Shown: one piece after another, positions 35,979 to 43,021 of the stretch
Layout: each line of letters opens with the position of its first letter
Position numbering within the stretch: the first letter of the stretch is position 1
Assembly (NCBI RefSeq): GCF_030450055.1
Contig: NZ_CP118480.1
Span: forward strand, 2,445,415 to 2,509,414
Reading direction: 5' to 3'
Source: Gallaecimonas kandeliae
Lineage (GTDB): Bacteria; Pseudomonadota; Gammaproteobacteria; Enterobacterales; Gallaecimonadaceae
DNA length: 64,000 nucleotides
Translations under genes and position numbers: made by a program
The notes under the pieces: generated by a model
Told to the model about the DNA's origin: nothing
What the model saw: the letters and a program-made list of their open reading frames with translations, nothing else
Database searches by the model: none

Positions 35979-37061
35979 TCAGCCGAGGCTGAAACCCACC
36001 TTCTTCTTGATCGCTTCTGGCAGCGCCGGCAGGGCGTGCTTGGGCAAAAGGTAAGTGGAGATGGCGTAGAGATCCTTGAAGAGGCGGTTGGCCTCGGTGT
36101 TGCGGCGCAGGTAGTCGGAGCCGCTGGAGCCGCCGGTGCCGATCTTCGAGCCCAGCATCCTTTGGACCATCAGCACATGGCGATAGCGCCAGGCCGTGAA
36201 CAGTTCGTCAATCTCCATCAGCGTGGTGAGCAGCTGGAAAGGCAGGTGGAAGAGCGGCTCGTCCCGGTAGAGGTTGATGAAGAGGGCCGACATCAGCGCC
36301 CTGTGGCTGAGGCTGAGCTGGCCTTCTTCGCGCATCTGCTTGTAATGGGCCTCGTCGAAGAGGGCGGCAAAGCGGGCACGGGTGCCGTCCAGCTCTTCGA
36401 GCTGCACCTTGAGGTCGTCGCCGTCGAAGGTGTTGCGGATGATGGCCTCATCGGAGTCCAGCATGGCCTGGGAGGCCTTGCGGTAGTGCTCCCAGAAGGC
36501 GAAACCGTCGAACTCCAGCAGCGGCAACCGGGCCAGCCAGCGGTCGAGCTGGCAGGTGAGGGTTTCCTGCTGCTCCAGATCCAGCAAGTACTGGCGATCT
36601 TCGTCCTTGAGACGGGCATAGAAGAACTGGCGGTCGGCCTCGGTGCGTTGGTCACGGCGCAGGCCAAGGCGGATCTCCAGCTCCTTGAACTGCACCGACT
36701 GGAAGCCGGAAGCCGGCACCAGGTAGTCGCGAAATTCCAGGAAGTCCTGGGGCGACATGGTCTCCAGCACGGTGATCTGTTCGTTGACGAGGCGCTGTAT
36801 GGCCGTGAAGCGCTTGAGGCGGTGCACTGTGGTGGCCAGAGCGCTGTCGTCCAGCGTCTCGCCTTCGAAGAGGCTCATCACCGAACGCAGTTCGTGGAGC
36901 ATCTGCTTGAACCAGAGCTCATAGGCTTGGTGGGTCACGATGAACAGCATCTCGTCATGGGCCGGGTTGCCATGGCGTTCGCTTTCCATGGCCTGGGCGT
37001 CCAGGAGCTTGTCCAGTTGCAGGTAGTCGCTGTAATAGCAGGCTTGGGTGTTCTTGCGCAT
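35979..37061 (-). CDS. kynA: tryptophan 2,3-dioxygenase
   Basis: Haem enzyme opening the indole ring of Trp to N-formylkynurenine, first step of the kynurenine route. 360 residues with Y/W-rich N terminus (YSDYLQLDKLLDAQ), FIVTHQAYELWFKQMLHELR (haem-distal His and substrate contacts), FREYL-like FRDYLVPASGFQS, and haem-ligand region WRYRHVLMVQRMLGSKIGTGGSSG. AAAGG ribosome site. It lies just downstream of the 4.5S RNA gene on the same strand. Its C terminus is duplicated downstream. nadA (quinolinate synthase) elsewhere in the window makes NAD from aspartate, so kynA here is likely catabolic. Confidence 0.96.
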   Translation of the reverse strand: MRKNTQACYYSDYLQLDKLLDAQAMESERHGNPAHDEMLFIVTHQAYELWFKQMLHELRSVMSLFEGETLDDSALATTVHRLKRFTAIQRLVNEQITVLETMSPQDFLEFRDYLVPASGFQSVQFKELEIRLGLRRDQRTEADRQFFYARLKDEDRQYLLDLEQQETLTCQLDRWLARLPLLEFDGFAFWEHYRKASQAMLDSDEAIIRNTFDGDDLKVQLEELDGTRARFAALFDEAHYKQMREEGQLSLSHRALMSALFINLYRDEPLFHLPFQLLTTLMEIDELFTAWRYRHVLMVQRMLGSKIGTGGSSGSDYLRRNTEANRLFKDLYAISTYLLPKHALPALPEAIKKKVGFSLG

Positions 37062-37126
37062 AACCTTTCTATGCCTGTGGCTGTTGTCGGGTGAAGGCTA
37101 CGCGAGGGGAGAAGAGAGAGCAAGGA

Positions 37127-37239
37127 GGTGGCTCCCTCTCCAGCCGCACCCCGGCACACGAGTCACCTGCTGTGGCTGCTTCCTTCCGGACCTGACCAGG
37201 TTCACAGGGTATCGTTGCGAGGGGACCGGAGAGGTCGCC
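37127..37239 (-). ncRNA. ffs: 4.5S RNA of the signal recognition particle
   Basis: About 113 bases. The strictly conserved apical part CAGGTCCGGAAGGAAGCAGC is present on the minus strand, with ACCTGG on its 5' side. The 5' end GGCGACCTCTCC pairs with the 3' end GGAGAGGGAGCC. The layout and length match E. coli ffs (114 nt). It targets ribosomes making membrane proteins through Ffh and FtsY. Exact ends are by alignment to E. coli from memory. Confidence 0.93.
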
Positions 37240-37246
37240 GAGCGCC

Positions 37247-37275
37247 ATTATCCATAAGCAGGCAGGGGGCCGCAA
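37247..37275 (-). promoter_or_regulatory. promoter of 4.5S RNA gene
   Basis: Minus strand TTGCGG, 17-base spacer, GATAAT, then seven bases (GGCGCTC) to the predicted RNA 5' end. The GC-rich discriminator is typical of stringently controlled stable RNA promoters. Confidence 0.7.
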
Positions 37276-37361
37276 GGAAGGACAGGCCGATTGCCCATAA
37301 ATGCAGCAAAGCCACTTGAGACGGCTACACTTTTTAACAAAATCACCCAGCTTGCCTGCCC

Positions 37362-37787
37362 ATGGATCTGCCACCCCCCACAGCTGTGCCCAAACAGGAA
37401 CTTCGGCTCTGTGTCGCCAAGGCGGCTCTCGACTTCAAGCTGGCCAGCTCCTTGTTGTGGGCCATCATCAAAGCCGAGGGAGGCAAGAAGGGCAGCATGA
37501 ACCTCAACAGCAACGGCACCCTGGATCTCGGCGTCGCCCAGATCAACTCCATCCACCTGCCCGAGATGCAGCAGTACTACCCCGACCTCAGCTTGAAGAC
37601 CTTGGCCTACAACACCTGCATCAATGTCCATGTGGCGGCCCGCCTCTTAAGGGAGCACCTCGACGAGACGGGGGGCGATATCTGGGAGGCGGTCGGCCGC
37701 TATCACTCGAAGACGGACGAGTACAAGAAACAGTACCAGCAGCGGGTCGTCAGCTACTGGTTGCAGTTCTCCAAGCCCAAGCCCTGA
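37362..37787 (+). CDS. SLT-domain lytic transglycosylase-like protein
   Basis: 141 residues. The core LLWAIIKAEGGKKGSMNLNSNGTLDLGVAQINSIHLPEM carries the catalytic Glu (AEGG) and the GxxQIN motif of the transglycosylase SLT fold; NTCINVHVAARLL follows. There is no recognisable signal peptide, which is unusual for a peptidoglycan enzyme. It resembles the small VirB1/IagB-like proteins. The start has no clear ribosome site, and a missed start or a cytoplasmic role is possible. It is followed by rluA after 34 bases. Confidence 0.78.
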   Translation: MDLPPPTAVPKQELRLCVAKAALDFKLASSLLWAIIKAEGGKKGSMNLNSNGTLDLGVAQINSIHLPEMQQYYPDLSLKTLAYNTCINVHVAARLLREHLDETGGDIWEAVGRYHSKTDEYKKQYQQRVVSYWLQFSKPKP

Positions 37788-37821
37788 TGTGCTAAGGTGT
37801 CGCCGGAATCTCGGAGACATC

Positions 37822-38478
37822 ATGCAGCCCCTTATCTACCAGCCCCCAACCGATCCCTGGCTCGACATCCTTTTCGAAGATGCCGACATGCTGGTCGTCA
37901 ACAAGCCGTCCGGCCTGCTCTCGGTGCCGGGCCGAGATCCGGCCCACCGGGACTCTGTCGTGAGCAGGGTCAGGGAACGCCATCCCGGCGCCGAAGCGGT
38001 GCACCGGCTGGATATGGACACCTCAGGGGTGCTGGTACTGGCCCTGACGAAGGCGGCCGAGCGCCACCTCAAGACCCAATTCCAGGACCGCCAGACCCAC
38101 AAGGGCTACCAGGCCCTGATCTGGGGCTGCCCGGAGCCAAGCTCGGGCCAGGTGGATCTGCCGCTCATCTGCGACTGGCCGAGCAGGCCCAAGCAGATGG
38201 TCTCTTTCGAGCTGGGTAAGCGGGCCCTTACCCACTACAAGGTCACCGAAAGGCTGGGAGACCATAGCCGGGTGGAGATGACTCCCGTCACGGGCCGCTC
38301 CCACCAGCTGCGGGTCCACATGCAGGCCCTCGGCTGCCCCATCCTCGGCGACCGCTTCTATGCCGAGGGCGAGGCCTTGGCGGCGGCCGACCGGCTGATG
38401 CTCCATGCCCACTGGTTGCAGATCCTTCACCCCAAGACAGGGGAAAAGCTGCGCCTCGTGGCCCCCCTGCCCTTTTAA
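37822..38478 (+). CDS. rluA: rRNA/tRNA pseudouridine synthase RluA
   Basis: Converts U746 of 23S rRNA and U32 of several tRNAs to pseudouridine. 218 residues from ATG with GGAG ribosome site. Motif I VVNKPSGLLSVPGRD, the catalytic-Asp motif HRLDMDTSGVLV (Asp near residue 65), HKGYQAL and the C-terminal PVTGRSHQLRVHM are complete. There is no S4 domain, matching RluA rather than RluC or RluD. Confidence 0.95.
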   Translation: MQPLIYQPPTDPWLDILFEDADMLVVNKPSGLLSVPGRDPAHRDSVVSRVRERHPGAEAVHRLDMDTSGVLVLALTKAAERHLKTQFQDRQTHKGYQALIWGCPEPSSGQVDLPLICDWPSRPKQMVSFELGKRALTHYKVTERLGDHSRVEMTPVTGRSHQLRVHMQALGCPILGDRFYAEGEALAAADRLMLHAHWLQILHPKTGEKLRLVAPLPF

Positions 38479-38518
38479 AGGCTCCCTGGCACCGCTCGTC
38501 GCCGGGGTTGTTGCACTG

Positions 38519-38554
38519 GTCGGACTTTCGCCACAACATAAGGCAAAGTCCGAC
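38519..38554 (+). promoter_or_regulatory. inverted repeat before the class V aminotransferase
   Basis: Arms GTCGGACTTT / AAAGTCCGAC, extended inside by GCC / GGC after a one-base bulge, with a nine-base loop. It lies 15 to 50 bases upstream of the ATG and has no T-run, so it is more likely a leader structure or operator than a terminator. Confidence 0.5.
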
Positions 38555-38568
38555 AAGAGCAGAGCGTT

Positions 38569-39690
38569 ATGCCATTCCAGTCCTTCAACCCGCCCCGCCG
38601 CATCCTGATGGGGCCAGGCCCCTCCGACGTCTATCCCCAGGTACTGGCCGCCCAGGCCCGCCCGACCATAGGCCACCTCGACCCCCTCTTCGTCGGCATG
38701 ATGGATGAGCTCAAGGCCTTGCTCCAATACGCCTTCCAGACAACCAACCCCATGACGTTGGCCCTCTCGGCCCCCGGCAGCGCCGGCATGGAAGCCTGCT
38801 TCGTCAACCTCGTGGAACCCGGCGAGAAGGTCATCGTCTGCCGCAACGGCGTCTTTGGCGCCCGCATGCTCGAGAACGTCAAGCGCATAGGGGCAGAAGC
38901 CGTCGTCGTCGACAGTCCCTGGGGTCGGGCCGTGGAGCCAGGCAAGGTCCAGGAGGCCATCAAGGCCCACCCGGACGCGAAAGTCCTCGCCTTCGTCCAC
39001 GCCGAAACGTCGACAGGGGCCCTCACCGACGCGGCCGCCCTCTGCGCCATGGCCGAGGAGGCAGGGCTGCTGACGATAGTGGACGCCGTCACTAGCCTCG
39101 GCGGCGTCCCCGTCAAGGTCGACGAGTGGGGCATAGACGCCATTTATTCGGGGAGCCAGAAGTGCCTTTCGTGCGTCCCTGGCCTTTCCCCCGTCAGCTT
39201 CGGCCCGAGGGCCGTCGAGAAACTCAAGAGCCGCAAGAGCCCAGTCCAAAGCTGGTTCCTCGACCAGAGCCTCGTCATGGGTTACTGGCAGGGGGACGGC
39301 AAGCGCAGCTACCACCACACGGCTCCCGTCAACGCCCTCTACGGGCTCCATGAGGCACTGCTGCAGCTCCATCACGAAGGATTGGAAGCGAGCTGGGCCC
39401 GCCACTGGGCCATGCACGAACGGCTGGCCGAGGGCCTCGAGGCGATCGGCCTTGAGTTTGTCGTGCCGAAGGAAGAGCGGCTACCCCAGCTCAATACCAT
39501 CCATATCCCCGCTGGTGTCGACGACGGCGCCGTCCGCGCCGCCCTCCTCAACGACTACAACCTCGAGATAGGGGCCGGCCTTGGCGATCTCGCCGGCAAG
39601 GCCTGGCGTATCGGCTTGATGGGCTATGGCGCCAGGCGCGAAAACATCGCCCTCTGCCTTGCCGCCCTCAAGGACGTCCTCGGCCGCTAA
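38569..39690 (+). CDS. class V aminotransferase (alanine-glyoxylate/serine-pyruvate type)
   Basis: 373 residues, PLP-dependent. The family motifs MGPGPSDVYPQVL near the N terminus, SAPGSAGMEACFVNL, HAETSTGA, VDAVTSLGGVPVKVDEWGIDAIYSGSQKCLS with the Schiff-base Lys (QKC), and WRIGLMGYGARREN at the end match alanine-glyoxylate or serine-pyruvate aminotransferases. Likely glyoxylate detoxification or serine metabolism. It stands alone between rluA and the Ada-AlkA gene. The ribosome site is weak. Confidence 0.9.
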   Translation: MPFQSFNPPRRILMGPGPSDVYPQVLAAQARPTIGHLDPLFVGMMDELKALLQYAFQTTNPMTLALSAPGSAGMEACFVNLVEPGEKVIVCRNGVFGARMLENVKRIGAEAVVVDSPWGRAVEPGKVQEAIKAHPDAKVLAFVHAETSTGALTDAAALCAMAEEAGLLTIVDAVTSLGGVPVKVDEWGIDAIYSGSQKCLSCVPGLSPVSFGPRAVEKLKSRKSPVQSWFLDQSLVMGYWQGDGKRSYHHTAPVNALYGLHEALLQLHHEGLEASWARHWAMHERLAEGLEAIGLEFVVPKEERLPQLNTIHIPAGVDDGAVRAALLNDYNLEIGAGLGDLAGKAWRIGLMGYGARRENIALCLAALKDVLGR

Positions 39691-39716
39691 AAGCTGCAAG
39701 ACCAGGTCCGAAAATG

Positions 39717-39741
39717 GCGAGCCAAGCCCGCCTTGGCTCGC
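39717..39741 (+). other. hairpin between aminotransferase and Ada-AlkA genes
   Basis: Perfect ten-base-pair stem GCGAGCCAAG / CTTGGCTCGC with loop CCCGC and no T-run. It may end the upstream transcript with Rho or protect its 3' end. Confidence 0.5.
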
Positions 39742-39774
39742 TATGATCTCCTCAAGATCCTTGGGGAGTGACAG

Positions 39775-41181
39775 ATGAAACTTGACGATGCCGCCTGCTA
39801 CCAGGCCCTTGTCAGCCGCGATGCCCGCTTCGACGGCCGCTTCTTTGCCGGCGTCCTAAGCACCGGCATCTACTGCCGCCCCGTCTGCCCTGCCCGCAAG
39901 CCCCTTGCCGACAACTGCCGTTTCTTCTCCAACGCCGCCGCCGCCGAGGCCGCAGGCTTTCGGCCCTGCATGAAATGCCGGCCCGAACGGGCCCCCGGCC
40001 TTGCGTGGAGCGACGGCAAAGAACGCCTTGCCCAAAAAGCCGAACAGCTCATCAAGAGCGGCGATTTTACGAGTCTCGAGGCGCTGGCCGAACGGCTCGG
40101 CGTCACCGACAGGCACCTGCGCAGGACCTTTCACGAGACCTTCGGCATCAGCCCCGTCGCCTACGCCCAGACCCAGCGGCTGCTGCTCGCCAAGAAACTG
40201 CTCTCCAGTACCCAGCTGCCCGTGACCCAGGTCGCCATGGCGTCCGGTTTCGGCTCCCTTCGGCGCATGAACAGCCTCTTTGCCGAACGTTATGGCCTCA
40301 GCCCAAGCCGACTGCGGGCCCAGGCCCCGAAAGGCGAAGCCCGCTTTCACCTCGGTTTTAGGCCGCCTTTTGCCTGGCACGACATGCTGGCTTTCCTGGC
40401 CGGCCGCGCCATCGAAGGGGTGGAGCTTATCGGGGGCGAGAGCTACAGCCGCACAGTGCGGCTTAGCTACCAGGGCCAATGGCACAAGGGCTGGCTCAAG
40501 ATGCAAAAGCACGCCGAGCGCCCCGAGCTGATCGTGACGCTTTCGGACTCGCTGCTGATGGCCGTACCTCCCGTGCTGGCCGGCCTGCGCCACCTCTTTG
40601 ACCTGGATGCCGATCCGACCGAGATCAAAGGGGCTCTCGGCGGGCTGGCAGCAGCCAACCCCGGCCTGCGGGTCCCCGGCGCCTTCGACGGCCTGGAGAT
40701 GGCCGTCAGGGCCATCCTCGGCCAACAGGTGACTGTCGCGGCAGCCCGCACCTTGGCTGGCCGGCTCGCCGCCCAAGGCGAGCCTTGCCAGGATGCCCCG
40801 GCCGGGCTCAGCCACTACTTTCCCGACGCCGAGGCATTGCTGGCCCTCGGCCAGGACAAACTGGGGGAACTGGGGGTGATCCGCAGCCGCGGCAAGGCCA
40901 TCTGCGCCTTGGCGGCGGCCATGATTGAGGGCCTGGAACTTGGCCCGGCGGCAGAGCCAGAGCCCACCATCAAGGCACTGGAAGCGCTGCCCGGCATTGG
41001 CCCCTGGACGGCCAGCTATATCGCCATGCGGGCGCTGCACTGGCCCGACGCCTGGCCCTATGGCGACCACGGCCTCAAGGTGGCGACAGGCCTTGCCGAT
41101 CCCAAGGCCCTGGCAGGCGCCATGGCCCCTTACAGCCCTTGGCGGGCCTATGCCACCTTGCATCTATGGAGCACCTTATGA
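39775..41181 (+). CDS. Ada-like activator fused to AlkA 3-methyladenine glycosylase
   Basis: 468 residues. The N-terminal Ada zinc domain has four Cys (C34, C38, C65, C68) with FRPCMKCRP; by analogy C34 accepts methyl groups from phosphotriesters. An AraC-type double helix-turn-helix follows (about 85-185, [21 protein letters not shown]). The AlkA domain (about 195-468) has [22 protein letters not shown] and the HhH-GPD motif [15 protein letters not shown] with the catalytic Asp in YGDHG. It joins alkylation sensing and base excision in one chain. The ribosome site is GGGGAG. ogt follows at once. Confidence 0.93.
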   Translation: MKLDDAACYQALVSRDARFDGRFFAGVLSTGIYCRPVCPARKPLADNCRFFSNAAAAEAAGFRPCMKCRPERAPGLAWSDGKERLAQKAEQLIKSGDFTSLEALAERLGVTDRHLRRTFHETFGISPVAYAQTQRLLLAKKLLSSTQLPVTQVAMASGFGSLRRMNSLFAERYGLSPSRLRAQAPKGEARFHLGFRPPFAWHDMLAFLAGRAIEGVELIGGESYSRTVRLSYQGQWHKGWLKMQKHAERPELIVTLSDSLLMAVPPVLAGLRHLFDLDADPTEIKGALGGLAAANPGLRVPGAFDGLEMAVRAILGQQVTVAAARTLAGRLAAQGEPCQDAPAGLSHYFPDAEALLALGQDKLGELGVIRSRGKAICALAAAMIEGLELGPAAEPEPTIKALEALPGIGPWTASYIAMRALHWPDAWPYGDHGLKVATGLADPKALAGAMAPYSPWRAYATLHLWSTL

Positions 41182-41201
41182 ATGCGACTAAGGAGAAAGC
41201 C

Positions 41202-41675
41202 ATGACAGTTGCCCTGCCCCTCGAGACCTCCCTTGGCCTGCTGCACCTGGTCGCCGAGAACGGGGCCCTGATCGGTGCCTGGTTCGACGACCAGAAGCAC
41301 TTTCCGGGCAACAGCCACTGGCAAGACGGCCGCCAGGAGCCGGTACTGCTGGAGGCGGCCAGGCAGCTGGGGGAGTTTTTCGCCGGTAAGCGCCGGGGCT
41401 TCGAGCTGCCGCTGGCGCCAAAAGGCACGGCCTTCCAGCAGTCCGTCTGGCAACAACTGCAGGCCATTCCCTTCGGGGAGACCCGCAGCTACGGCCAGCT
41501 GGCCAGCGCCCTCGGCAAGCCCAAGGCGGTGCGCGCCCTCGGCGGCGCCAACGGCCGCAATCCGCTCTCCATCATCATCCCCTGCCACAGGGTGATAGGC
41601 GCCAACGGCAGCCTCACTGGCTACGACGGCGGCCTCTGGCGCAAGGAGGCGCTGCTGAAACTGGAAGGCCAGTAG
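41202..41675 (+). CDS. ogt: methylated-DNA-protein-cysteine methyltransferase
   Basis: 157 residues from the ATG with AAGGAG six bases upstream; longer frames overlap the upstream gene. Suicide enzyme removing methyl from O6-methylguanine. The active-site motif PCHRVIG (about residues 126-132), the helix-turn-helix [25 protein letters not shown] and the C-terminal [15 protein letters not shown] are complete. It lies 20 bases after the Ada-AlkA gene and is likely co-induced by alkylation damage. Confidence 0.95.
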   Translation: MTVALPLETSLGLLHLVAENGALIGAWFDDQKHFPGNSHWQDGRQEPVLLEAARQLGEFFAGKRRGFELPLAPKGTAFQQSVWQQLQAIPFGETRSYGQLASALGKPKAVRALGGANGRNPLSIIIPCHRVIGANGSLTGYDGGLWRKEALLKLEGQ

Positions 41676-41687
41676 GGAACTGGCTAC

Positions 41688-42293
41688 TCAGGCCAGCTGG
41701 ATACAGTAGCTGACCGCTATCTCCCCCTCCTGGATGCGCCTGCGGATATGAGGATATTGCTGCAGGATAGACAGCAAGTCCTGTTGCAGGCGCACCACCT
41801 TCTCCCTTTCCTCGGCAAGCTCGGCCAGCAACGCCTCCTTGTTGCAGCCGATGGCCGCTACCTTGCGCATCAACGCCAGGATCAGCTGGTCCTTGATCTT
41901 GTCCTTGGTCCGCCAGTGCAGGTTGAGGATGAGGCGCTGGTCGATGCAGAGCAGTATGCAGTCCTCCACGGCATGGGCCTGGTAACTGCAGTCGTCGCCG
42001 AAAAACAACGCCTGCTCACCGACGAAATCGCCAGGCCCATGGGTGGCAGGCCCCTGCTCGTCGCCTTTGCTGCTGATGCGCACCCGTCCGGCCAGCAGTA
42101 TGTAGAGGGCACAATGGACGCTGTCCTTGTCGAGCAGGGAAGCCCCCTTGGCGGCGTGGAAAAAGGCAGATCCCTGCCTCGTGAGGGAGAGCTTCTCTTC
42201 CTGGGTCAGGGTTTCGAAGAGGGCGATCCGGTCAAGGATGGCGAGCATCTTGTTGTCAGGGTTCTTATGGAGTGGCCGCATGCTGGCATTCAT
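41688..42293 (-). CDS. cyclic-nucleotide-binding domain protein without DNA-binding domain
   Basis: 201 residues. A cNMP-binding beta-barrel occupies about 20-135 (ALYILLAGRVRISSKGDEQ, HGPGDFVGEQALFFGDDCSYQAHAVEDC). The C-terminal part is helical and coiled-coil-like (LAELAEEREKVVRLQQDLLSIL) rather than a Crp/Fnr winged helix. The phosphate-binding Arg expected in the GE...R cassette is absent (GEQALFFGDDCSYQA), so it may not bind cyclic nucleotides. The start is uncertain because no ribosome site is clear; the Met at 42281 is an alternative. Confidence 0.75.
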   Translation of the reverse strand: MNASMRPLHKNPDNKMLAILDRIALFETLTQEEKLSLTRQGSAFFHAAKGASLLDKDSVHCALYILLAGRVRISSKGDEQGPATHGPGDFVGEQALFFGDDCSYQAHAVEDCILLCIDQRLILNLHWRTKDKIKDQLILALMRKVAAIGCNKEALLAELAEEREKVVRLQQDLLSILQQYPHIRRRIQEGEIAVSYCIQLA

Positions 42294-42434
42294 TCGAAGT
42301 AAGGCTTGTTAAAACGAGGGGGAACAATGGGAAGTACGGATTTGGCCCATGAAACCCGCCACGAGGCGCGGCCTTTTGTCTGGCAATGGAGAGGCAAGAG
42401 CCCCTTTTGCAGGGCAATACAGAACCGCATAGAC

Positions 42435-42460
42435 GAAAAAGCCCGGTCAAAGACCGGGCT
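42435..42460 (-). terminator. terminator hairpin downstream of the hairpin region
   Basis: Nine-base-pair stem AGCCCGGTC / GACCGGGCT with loop AAA, followed by five T on the minus strand. It would end any transcript crossing the region from tRNA-Ser. Confidence 0.75.
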
Positions 42461-42727
42461 GATATGGCGGTGCAGGCGCAGTCCGGCAAGTGGGCAAAGC
42501 ACCGCTTTGCACCGGGCGAAGCGGGCGGCATCAATGCCGCCCTGGCCGGAGGATTCGGCATCTTGCAGAGCAAGATGAAATCCCAGCCGGAACCACATAT
42601 AGGACGTGAGAGGGGATGGACCAAAGCACTTCCTGTTCTTTGCCCTGCGGGCGCCTACGGCGGTCCCGGTTGCTCCTGCAACCGGTCGAACCCTGGGATT
42701 CGAATCGAGTCCCCCGTCTCCGACACG

Positions 42728-42772
42728 CCAAAAGCAAAAAGCCCGTCCTGAGGACGGGCTTTTTGCTTTTGG
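42728..42772. terminator. 45-base perfect palindrome, terminator of tRNA-Ser
   Basis: Two 22-base arms (CCAAAAGCAAAAAGCCCGTCCT and its exact complement, split here only in description) around one G. Its inner part is a typical terminator (GCCCGTCCT / AGGACGGGC with A- and T-runs), but the pairing extends much further than usual. It starts three bases past the tRNA-Ser CCA end. Confidence 0.85.
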
Positions 42773-42774
42773 TA

Positions 42775-42862
42775 TGGCGGTGAGAGGGGGATTCGAACCC
42801 CCGATACGTTGCCGTATACACACTTTCCAGGCGTGCTCCTTCAGCCACTCGGACACCTCACC
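42775..42862 (-). tRNA. tRNA-Ser (anticodon GGA)
   Basis: 88 bases on the minus strand, from GGTGAGG at the 5' acceptor to CACCGCCA at the 3' end with CCA encoded. Long variable arm typical of serine tRNAs (after CTGGAAAGT), T-arm GGGGGTTCGAATCCCCC, anticodon GGA within CTGGAAA. D-arm GTGGCTGAAGG. Confidence 0.96.
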
Positions 42863-42914
42863 ATATTGTGGTTACACCGCTTTCGCTCTGCGTTTAGCGC
42901 TGCAACGGGGCGCT

Positions 42915-42943
42915 ATATTAGGGGCAAGGTCGGAAGCGGTCAA
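42915..42943 (-). promoter_or_regulatory. promoter of tRNA-Ser
   Basis: Minus strand TTGACC, 17-base spacer, TAATAT, then a GC-rich discriminator (AGCGCCCC). The -35 lies inside a palindrome AAGCGGT-CA-ACCGCTT (42934-42949), a possible regulator site. Confidence 0.7.
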
Positions 42944-42993
42944 CCGCTTTTTCAATTCATTCAGTGCGTTCGGCGAGGTTTTGAGCAGATGGC

Positions 42994-43021
42994 AAAACGC
43001 CGCCCTGAGGCGGCGTTTTTT
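42994..43021. terminator. terminator after nadA
   Basis: Eleven-base-pair stem AAAACGCCGCC / GGCGGCGTTTT, loop CTGA, overlapping the nadA stop; T-runs on both strands. Confidence 0.88.

Larger units (their letters stand above)
42294..42774 (-). other. hairpin-dense gene-free region
   Basis: About 480 bases without a credible gene but with at least six strong hairpins (42440-42460, 42494-42510, 42523-42542, 42560-42576, 42666-42685, 42728-42772). The open minus frame through it starts inside tRNA-Ser and is not a real protein. It also contains a tRNA 3'-end-like stretch (TTCGAATC near 42699 and CGCCA at 42726). Confidence 0.6.

Noticed and set aside
35739-37094. 451-residue plus-strand frame with internal repeats
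   Set aside because: It is the antisense of kynA plus its duplicated 3' end; the repeats come from the DNA duplication.
42690-42730. Complete tRNA or tmRNA gene
   Set aside because: Only a T-arm-like piece and a CCA-like end are seen; no matching acceptor, anticodon or tag-peptide sequence around it.
42290-42856. 188-residue minus-strand frame starting MSEWLKEHAWKV
   Set aside because: It starts inside tRNA-Ser and runs through the terminator. This is a familiar false gene next to serine tRNAs.
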